DNA from: Methanosaeta sp. PtaB.Bin039
Lineage (GTDB): Archaea; Halobacteriota; Methanosarcinia; Methanotrichales; Methanotrichaceae
Assembly (NCBI GenBank): GCA_002067795.1
Contig: MVQI01000073.1
Span: 1 to 60,109 of the forward strand
Direction of reading: 5' to 3'
Length of the DNA stretch: 60,109 nucleotides
Positions 54,124 through 60,109 of the stretch are shown piece by piece. Every line of letters starts with the position of its first letter. The stretch's first letter is position 1. The notes beneath the pieces are model-generated. The model searched no databases. It was not told where the DNA came from and saw only the letters and a list, made by a program, of their open reading frames with translations. A program made the translations under genes and the position numbers.

Positions 54124-55131
54124 TCAGGGCTTATAGCGGTACACATCGTTTGGGTACTGGGCCATGGATGTGTTCCAGCTGGGCCGGAAGCTGGAGACTG
54201 CGGTCTCGCGGCAACTGCAATCGAAGATGCCGACCACTCCCGGGTATATTTTCTCGCTGTCCTTGATTCCGAAAAATCCGCCGGAGCAGCATGGCAGCCA
54301 GTCCTCGACGCTCTTGGCGCGGTACTTGACGAACTCGACGTTCATGTTCTTCTTCACGTGGAACGAGCCTATGTAGTTCGCATCCATCTCTATCAGGGCG
54401 TTCTTCCATGCCTCCTTGTGGCCATAAGCGGTGACCTTCTTTCCGCCTGACTTTCCTGTAAACTTCGAGAGGCGCGGATCCGCCATCAACTGGCCGAAGT
54501 GAAGGGTTCCTGCTGTCACGTCGTCCTCGATCCTCATGCCGAGATACCCTTTGCCGTCGGCCTTCTCAGTGGCAGCGGTGCAGTTAATATCGACGGCGAT
54601 ATCGCCGATATAACCCTTGGCATACTCGATCTGGTGATGCATCATGGCACCCTCCTGATAGCTCTTGGCAACGGTCTTATCCTTGAAGAGCGAGTTGTAC
54701 TGGATGGGGTTTCTGGAGTACCACCCGGTGCCGTAGCTGAAAGATACCGGGGCGTACACCATCTCGTTTTGCTTGATCATGGAGATCGTGCTGCTCGCCC
54801 CGACGAGGTTCTTGACCCATCCCTCCTTCCAGTCATAGACCCAATAGGATCCGCTGCCCGAAGACGTCTGCTCCGAGGAGATCAGATCGGCCTCGTCGAA
54901 GGTGCCTGATCCGTGCATGTACTCGTGCAGCGAGAGGTTGTTGGTATCTATCTTCTGCCAGACCATGACGTATCCCTCGCCTTCGACATCGGCCTGGTAG
55001 TTGTGTTTGTGCACAAACGGATACTTATCCGGATTAAAATCGAACTTTCCGGCAATGGCAGGGCCGGTTAGAATCAGCAGCGCGATGGCTGCTACCAGGA
55101 AACAATTGGCTCTTCCCACATCCTGTGACAT
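54124..55131 (-). CDS. Exported protein with CC/CxC C-terminal module
   Basis: A 335-residue exported protein. Signal peptide residues 1-27 (NCFLVAAIALLILTGPAIA). The body is beta-rich with a WYSRNPIQYNS motif; near the end DWLPCCSGGFFG and GIFDCSC recur from the protein at 12835-13737, followed by about 30 extra residues. One NCT sequon in mid-protein. Start: AGAGGG lies 6 nt before the ATG at 55131; ATG 55137 is also in frame. A TATA box (TTTATATAAC) at 55182-55191 and a T6 terminator frame it as a single-gene unit. Function unknown; probably cell surface. Confidence 0.82.
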   Translation of the reverse strand: MSQDVGRANCFLVAAIALLILTGPAIAGKFDFNPDKYPFVHKHNYQADVEGEGYVMVWQKIDTNNLSLHEYMHGSGTFDEADLISSEQTSSGSGSYWVYDWKEGWVKNLVGASSTISMIKQNEMVYAPVSFSYGTGWYSRNPIQYNSLFKDKTVAKSYQEGAMMHHQIEYAKGYIGDIAVDINCTAATEKADGKGYLGMRIEDDVTAGTLHFGQLMADPRLSKFTGKSGGKKVTAYGHKEAWKNALIEMDANYIGSFHVKKNMNVEFVKYRAKSVEDWLPCCSGGFFGIKDSEKIYPGVVGIFDCSCRETAVSSFRPSWNTSMAQYPNDVYRYKP

Positions 55132-55181
55132 ATTCATCCCTCTTGATACCTAGGCAAACGAGATGCTGGTAGCATTTATTG

Positions 55182-55191
55182 TTATATAAAT
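55182..55191 (-). promoter_or_regulatory. TATA box for the exported CC/CxC protein gene
   Basis: TTTATATAAC on the minus strand, about 51 nt before the ATG at 55131. The gap 55138-55548 contains no other supported gene. Confidence 0.6.
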
Positions 55192-55513
55192 GTAATTGAG
55201 TGGTATTTATGATTCTATTAATTTCATCTATTGCTTATATGTATCATTTATTTAACTATTAATGATACGAAACAGTCTACTGCCAGTATAGATGAAACGA
55301 TCTTGTTGCTACTGTGATTTAGAGGTTTAAAATCGACGCGGCAACGAGAAAATGGCAGTCTTGCAGATAGAGGAGCCTGTTTGACTTAGAAACTATTAAA
55401 AGGAAGTTCGCGAAGACGCTTGAACGGGAATGAAGCCAAGGCCGATAGTCCAGTCGAATTTCTGGACGACTTGTTGGGCGAAGGAGAACTTCGGCCTTTT
55501 CGGGCCAAGATAG

Positions 55514-55525
55514 AAAAATAAAAAA
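55514..55525 (-). terminator. T-rich terminator for the thermosome gene
   Basis: Two adjacent A runs (AAAAATAAAAAA) give a T-rich tract on the minus strand 24 nt past the thermosome stop. Confidence 0.5.
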
Positions 55526-55548
55526 GATATAGGGGCTGAGGGACTCGC

Positions 55549-57186
55549 TTAATCGAAGTCCTCGCCCATTCCGCCTTCCATGCCTGGAGGCCTGCCGCCG
55601 GGCATGCCCGGGCCGCCGGACTTGGAGGCAATCACGTCGTCGATCCGCAGTATCATGACCGCAGCGTCTGCGGCGGAGTTTATGGCCTGGGTCTTGACCC
55701 GCAGAGGCTCCACAACTCCCATCTCGGTCATGTCGACTGGCTGGCCGGAGTCCATGTCCAGGCCGGCAGACTTGACGCCCTTCTCGTGCTTGCTGCGCAG
55801 CGCCACGAGGCTGTCGATCTGGTCGAGCCCAGCGTTCTCTGCCAGGGTCTTGGGTATGATCTCCATAGCGTCTGCGAAGGCCTCTATAGCAAGCTGCTCC
55901 CGTCCGCCGACGGTGGCCGCATACTCACGCAGCCGAAGAGCCAGCTCAACCTCAGGAGCGCCGCCTCCAGCCACCAGCATGCCGTCCTCGATGACCACGC
56001 CAACAACGCGCAGAGCGTCTTCCATTGCCCGGTTCAGCTCATCGACCACGTGCTCGGTTCCGCCACGGAGGATGATGGATACCGACTTGGGGTTCTCGCA
56101 CTCCTCGACGAATGTCATGTCGTCGCCGGCGATCTTCCTCTCCTCCACAAGCCCTGCCTTGCCCAGGTCGCTTGAGCTCAGCTCCTGGATGCTGGTAACG
56201 ATGCGGGCCCCGGTAGCCCTAGCCAGCTTCTCAATGTCGCTCTTCTTGACCCGGCGGATGGTGTATATCCCGGCCTTGGCCAAGAAGTGCTGGGCCAGGT
56301 CGTCGATGCCCTTCTGGCAGAATACAACGTTTGCGCCGCTGGCCATGATCTTGTTGACCATGTCTTTGAGCATGGTCTCTTCCTGGTTGAGGAAGGCCTG
56401 AAGCTGGTCCGGAGAGGTGATCTCGATCTTGGCGTCGACCTCGGTCTTCTCGATCTCGATGGGGGTGTTGAGCAGGGCGATCCTGGCGTCCTTGACCTTC
56501 TTGGGCATGTTGGGGTGCAGCCGCTCCTTGTCGATAACCATGCCGTGGATAAGCTGCGAGTCGCCGATGCTGCCGCCAACCTTCTTCTCGACAGTGATGT
56601 TGTCGATGTCAACAGACCCGTCGTCGTCCACTATCGCCTTGACCGACTTTACGGTCAGCTCAGCAAGCTGGAACCGTGCGGTCCCGCTGCCCTTGCCTGT
56701 CATGGCGGTTATGGCCACCTTCTTGAGCAGCTCGGAATCGTTGGGAGAAACCTTGATCCCGATCTCTTTTAGGATCTGCATGGACTTCTCAGCTGCAGCC
56801 CGGTATCCGGCAGCGATGACGGTTGGGTGGATCTCCTGTTCCAAGAGCTGCTCTGCCTGCTTCAGAAGCTCTCCGGCCAAAACGACAGCGGTGGTTGTCC
56901 CGTCGCCGACCTCCTCGTCCTGGGTCTTGGCGATCTCCACCATCATCTTGGCTGCGGGGTGCTCTATATCCATCTCCTTTAAGATGGTCACGCCGTCGTT
57001 GGTTATGACCACGTCGCCCAGGGTATCAACCAGCATCTTGTCCATTCCCTTGGGTCCCAGCGTGGTCCGGACGGCACTGGCAACCGCCTTTGCCGCCATG
57101 ATGTTCGATCTCTGGGCCTCGCGCCCGGCTGTCCTCTGACTTCCTTCCTTCAAAATTAGTACAGGTGTTCCGCCTAGTCCTGCCAA
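55549..57186 (-). CDS. Thermosome subunit (group II chaperonin)
   Basis: A 545-residue ATP-driven protein-folding chaperonin subunit. [29 protein letters not shown] and [15 protein letters not shown] are ATP-binding motifs; the tail is Gly/Met-rich ([16 protein letters not shown]), as usual. The start codon is TTG at 57186 with GAGGTGAT just before it. A TATA box (ACTTATATAG, 57244-57253) precedes it. It is monocistronic. Confidence 0.97.
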   Translation of the reverse strand: MAGLGGTPVLILKEGSQRTAGREAQRSNIMAAKAVASAVRTTLGPKGMDKMLVDTLGDVVITNDGVTILKEMDIEHPAAKMMVEIAKTQDEEVGDGTTTAVVLAGELLKQAEQLLEQEIHPTVIAAGYRAAAEKSMQILKEIGIKVSPNDSELLKKVAITAMTGKGSGTARFQLAELTVKSVKAIVDDDGSVDIDNITVEKKVGGSIGDSQLIHGMVIDKERLHPNMPKKVKDARIALLNTPIEIEKTEVDAKIEITSPDQLQAFLNQEETMLKDMVNKIMASGANVVFCQKGIDDLAQHFLAKAGIYTIRRVKKSDIEKLARATGARIVTSIQELSSSDLGKAGLVEERKIAGDDMTFVEECENPKSVSIILRGGTEHVVDELNRAMEDALRVVGVVIEDGMLVAGGGAPEVELALRLREYAATVGGREQLAIEAFADAMEIIPKTLAENAGLDQIDSLVALRSKHEKGVKSAGLDMDSGQPVDMTEMGVVEPLRVKTQAINSAADAAVMILRIDDVIASKSGGPGMPGGRPPGMEGGMGEDFD

Positions 57187-57243
57187 ATTATCACCTCAGA
57201 TCATTTCTAAATCGTTATGACGGCCAAGTGGATGTTTGAACTT

Positions 57244-57253
57244 CTATATAAGT
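57244..57253 (-). promoter_or_regulatory. TATA box for the thermosome gene
   Basis: ACTTATATAG on the minus strand predicts a start near 57220 and a leader of about 35 nt holding the Shine-Dalgarno. Confidence 0.65.
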
Positions 57254-57337
57254 ATTTCTAATATGCTGAAAGGAGCTAAATTCATTGAAGGCCAGAAACA
57301 GCAGCACCGACAATTCTTGCCGCTGTCCAGAGAAGGA

Positions 57338-57378
57338 TCACTCATGAGGATCGCCTATGCTCACTCATGAGGATCGCC
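57338..57378 (+). repeat. 18-bp direct repeat in the thermosome-purB gap
   Basis: TCACTCATGAGGATCGCC occurs at 57338-57355 and again exactly at 57361-57378. Both copies contain the palindromic core CTCATGAG. The rest of the 429-base gap 57187-57615 holds only the thermosome promoter. Confidence 0.7.
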
Positions 57379-57615
57379 AAAGTCGATCTTCGTGCGATAT
57401 TACGAAAGAGCGCTATGGATTTTCACGGGACTGCCGTGGGAGCTCATTTCACCTCTCCGGGCGAAAATCACTTGGGGCAGATCTCAGATCTGGGCTTCGA
57501 GGCACCGGGTTATCTTCCCTAAAAGCTGGCAAATACCCTGGAGACATCCGCAGGAAGCGGGGCGGCGGCAGATGACCGCAAACTCCATCAAGCCCGCCCG
57601 GACAATGGGCAGTCT

Positions 57616-58953
57616 ATGTCGATTCATCCCATAGATTACAGGTACGGCACTCCGGAGATGAAGGCTCTCTGGACTGAGGAGTATCGGTTGAGATGCCTGT
57701 TTCGAATAGAGGCTGCCCTCTCCCAGGCCCAGGAGGAGCTGGGGCTTATCCCACAGGGCGCAGCCAAAGCCATCTCCGAAGCTGCAGAAAAGGCAGATCC
57801 AGAGCGTGCCAAGCAGATCGAGGACGAGATCGGCCACGATATGATGGCTGTGGTCCTTGCCATGGCCGAGGTGTGCGAATTCGGAGAGTGGATACACCTG
57901 GGGGCAACATCAAACGATATACTGGACACTGCCACGGGGCTGCAGTTCAGGGCGTCGATGGACGTACTCGAAGCAAAGCTGAGGACGCTGCTCGAAGTCC
58001 TGCTGGACCTGGCAATGGCCAACAGGAGGCTCGTCTGCGCCGGCCGAACCCACGGCCAGATGGCTGTTCCCACAACCTACGGGCTCAAGTTCGCCATCTG
58101 GGCCTCAGAGATAGCCCGTCACCTGGACCGTCTCTCCGAGATTAGGCCCCGGGCTGCTGTCGGAAAGGTTAGCGGCGCGGTAGGAACCCAGGCCGCCTTC
58201 GGCAAGGACGGCATGCGCATCCAGAGCCGGGTGATGCAGCTGATCGGCTTAAACGAGGTGGACGTCTCAAACCAGGTGGTGCAGCGTGACCGGCATGCTG
58301 AACTTGTCTGCTGGATGGGGCTTGTCGTATCCACCCTGGACAAGATCTGCGTCGAGATCCGCACATTGCAGCGTACTGAGATAGCCGAGGTCGAGGAGGC
58401 ATTCGGCAAGAAGCAGGTCGGTTCAAGCACCATGCCCCACAAGAGAAATCCCATAAAGGCAGAGCAGGTATGCGGCCTTGCCAGGTCGGTCCGAGCCCAG
58501 ATGGAGCCGGCATTTGCCAACATCCCGCTGTGGGACGAACGGGACCTTACAAATTCCAGCTGCGAGAGGGTGGTATTTCCTGAGGCGTTCGTCCTCACCG
58601 ACCACCTGATCCGCCTCACCACCAGGGTTTTGCAGGGCCTCTCGATCCGCCACGACAACGTCGAGCGCAACCTGACCATGCTAAAGGGCCTGAATATGGC
58701 GGAGGCGGTCATGGTGGAGCTTGCCAAGCGGGGTGCTGGGAGGCAGCAGGCTCACGAGATAATGCGCAGCGCGTCCATGAAGGCCTTCGCTGAGAAGAGG
58801 GAGCTTTTGGATGTGCTGCTGGTCGAGGAAGGGGTGAAGGATTACCTATCAGAAAAGGAGCTTCGAGACCTGCTCGATCCGCACCATTACATCGGCACAG
58901 CGGTGGAGCAGGTGGAGAGGCTCGACAGAAAACTGAGGCCCCGCCTGATGTGA
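57616..58953 (+). CDS. purB: Adenylosuccinate lyase
   Basis: A 445-residue enzyme of the fumarase/aspartase superfamily that releases fumarate from SAICAR and adenylosuccinate in purine synthesis. GSSTMPHKRNPIKAE is the superfamily signature; HLGATSNDILDTA and AGRTHGQMAVPTTYG supply the catalytic His and substrate contacts. Length is normal. Monocistronic; the next gene is 40 nt downstream. Confidence 0.97.
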   Translation: MSIHPIDYRYGTPEMKALWTEEYRLRCLFRIEAALSQAQEELGLIPQGAAKAISEAAEKADPERAKQIEDEIGHDMMAVVLAMAEVCEFGEWIHLGATSNDILDTATGLQFRASMDVLEAKLRTLLEVLLDLAMANRRLVCAGRTHGQMAVPTTYGLKFAIWASEIARHLDRLSEIRPRAAVGKVSGAVGTQAAFGKDGMRIQSRVMQLIGLNEVDVSNQVVQRDRHAELVCWMGLVVSTLDKICVEIRTLQRTEIAEVEEAFGKKQVGSSTMPHKRNPIKAEQVCGLARSVRAQMEPAFANIPLWDERDLTNSSCERVVFPEAFVLTDHLIRLTTRVLQGLSIRHDNVERNLTMLKGLNMAEAVMVELAKRGAGRQQAHEIMRSASMKAFAEKRELLDVLLVEEGVKDYLSEKELRDLLDPHHYIGTAVEQVERLDRKLRPRLM

Positions 58954-58993
58954 CCGACGATAAGCGCGGTTTCGGCAGCCGAAAACAAACGAA

Positions 58994-59599
58994 ATGGTCT
59001 TGAGAGCCCGGTTCCCCATGAGCGGCTGTAAGGTTTATCTGATAAAGGCTGGCTCCCTTGTCCGGGATCAGGAGGGCTGCATCCTGGACGCCCGCTCAAC
59101 TGTCACACTTATAACCTCGGATATCCGGGTCGTCGTTGATACCGGGATGGCAGGTGAGGATGGCATCATCCTCTCCAGTCTGGCCGGGATTGGGCTGAAG
59201 CCCGAGGATATCGATGCAGTTGTCAACACCCACAGCCATCCAGACCACACCGGCAACAACCACCTATTCACACAGGCCCAAATCCTCGACCACAGGTCTC
59301 TGTGGGATGGCTGCGAGGTGGCCGAAGGAGTCGTTGTCATTGAGACCCCGGGGCACAGCCCCGACAGCATATGCCTTCTCTGCCGGTCCGGTGCGATGAT
59401 AGCTATCGCCGGCGATGCCATCCCGATCAGGGACAACTTCAGTAAGTGGGTGCCGCCTCGTCTGCACACGGATCGAGAGGAGGCGATGCGCAGCATGAAG
59501 CGGATAGTGGCGCTCTCTGCGGTTGTGGTGCCGGGACACGACCGCCCCTTCAGGGTGCGGGACGGAGAGTACCTCAATTCCGGCCCGGACTTCCCTTGA
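58994..59599 (+). CDS. MBL-fold metallohydrolase
   Basis: A 201-residue metallo-beta-lactamase-fold protein. Zinc ligands: THSHPDHTGN (HxHxDH), then ETPGHSPDS, IAGDAIP with the bridging Asp, and VVPGHDRPF. It is short and resembles glyoxalase-II or MBLAC1-like hydrolases. The start may be 58994 or the ATG at 59018 (MSGCKVYLIKAG), which better matches the family. Substrate unknown. It may be co-transcribed with purB. Confidence 0.9.
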   Translation: MVLRARFPMSGCKVYLIKAGSLVRDQEGCILDARSTVTLITSDIRVVVDTGMAGEDGIILSSLAGIGLKPEDIDAVVNTHSHPDHTGNNHLFTQAQILDHRSLWDGCEVAEGVVVIETPGHSPDSICLLCRSGAMIAIAGDAIPIRDNFSKWVPPRLHTDREEAMRSMKRIVALSAVVVPGHDRPFRVRDGEYLNSGPDFP

Positions 59600-59717
59600 C
59601 TGAAAAGATAGAGCGAAAGGCTGCATGATGACGGCGCCGGCAATGACCATAATCATTTCAGGCCCGAAATGAAGCTGCGGCGCTTTGGCTGCCCCGGCTA
59701 AATCGCACGTACAGATG

Positions 59718-59810
59718 GCATATCACATGGAAATCTCAGATACACATAGCATATCACATGGAAATCTCAGGTGCACATAGCATATCACGTGGAAATCTCA
59801 GATACAGACA
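59718..59810. repeat. Three tandem 31-bp repeats
   Basis: Units start at 59718, 59749 and 59780. Each begins GCATATCACATGGAAATCTC or differs by one base in that part, with a more variable tail. There is no spacer, so it is not CRISPR. The gap 59600-60109 contains no gene I can support. Confidence 0.85.
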
Positions 59811-60109
59811 GCTGCCTTGCGTCCTGATCTTACTGGGCGATGGCAAGCAGGGAGTCTGTCGCATTTTTTCCTCTCTTGATCGGGCTCTCCCCTCTTCTCG
59901 AATCGTGGCAGGGTCATTTTCCACATATCGTATCAGATCTGGGGCCGGCATTTGGGCGGCAGTATCATTGATCCGGAGTTGTGGCTGCCAGTTCCGTTGC
60001 ATGACAGTCGACTCCTGTCGCATGGAGGTCGGCTTTATAGAAAAACGCCCATGACTCAGCGTCACCCATGAGGATGAAAATCGGGATATGAATAGGTTTA
60101 TCTAATTGT

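Noticed and set aside
59718-59810. CRISPR array
   Set aside because: The three copies are contiguous with no unique spacers and no cas gene is in the window.
59754-60065. 103-residue minus-strand frame near the right end
   Set aside because: It runs through the 31-bp tandem repeats and has no recognisable domain or ribosome site.

Overview
The window looks like a chromosomal segment of an acetate-using methanogenic archaeon of the genus Methanothrix (Methanosaeta) or a close relative in the Methanosarcinales/Methanotrichales. This rests on a cytosolic heterodisulfide reductase set (HdrA, polyferredoxin, HdrC, HdrB), archaeal-type methionine adenosyltransferase, RfcL, thermosome, archaeal ThiI, archaeal PPAT and RibL, and a two-subunit ATP-citrate lyase of the kind crystallised from Methanothrix soehngenii. 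Promoters are archaeal (TATA boxes about 25 nt before short or absent leaders, oligo-T terminators). No insertion sequence, prophage, integrase or CRISPR array was recognised.

Layout. 1-14.7 kb is a secretome island: a solute-binding protein, several small exported proteins, a 3028-residue glycine-rich beta-helix protein (3739-12825), a companion exported protein 10 nt behind it, and an exported TPR protein. 15-20.3 kb is the hdrA-polyferredoxin-hdrC-hdrB operon. 20.4-26.1 kb holds housekeeping genes: macrodomain, ArsA/Get3 ATPase, MAT, RfcL, a PNPOx-like protein and an Hfq-like Sm protein. 26.6-30.5 kb is a cofactor run: pyruvate carboxylase subunit A, biotin ligase, JAMM protease, FAD synthetase, PPAT. 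30.6-35.7 kb (minus) is an operon of ATP-citrate lyase beta and alpha, an aconitase-family enzyme and a PHP-domain protein, divergent from a methyltransferase across a perfectly placed palindrome. 37-44.7 kb carries tRNA-Pro(TGG), a flippase-like membrane protein, a 58-aa basic protein, ThiI, a CoA-transferase/GNAT fusion, an exported protein, a stand-alone LigD-type 3'-phosphoesterase and a DUF488 protein. 44.7-60.1 kb has a two-RCK K+ channel, an aldehyde dehydrogenase, a BtuF-like binding protein, an endo/exonuclease-fold protein, a Kef-type antiporter, an RlmJ-like methyltransferase, a second exported protein sharing the CC/CxC tail, the thermosome, PurB, an MBL-fold hydrolase and a 31-bp tandem repeat.

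How the genes fit together. PycA makes oxaloacetate, while ATP-citrate lyase and the aconitase-family enzyme connect oxaloacetate and acetyl-CoA to citrate and isocitrate, so the window encodes much of an anaplerotic/2-oxoglutarate branch next to the cytosolic electron-transfer module (Hdr). The most unusual object is the giant GGX/beta-helix protein with its companion and its strikingly symmetric divergent promoter. It is the best candidate for an undescribed surface system.
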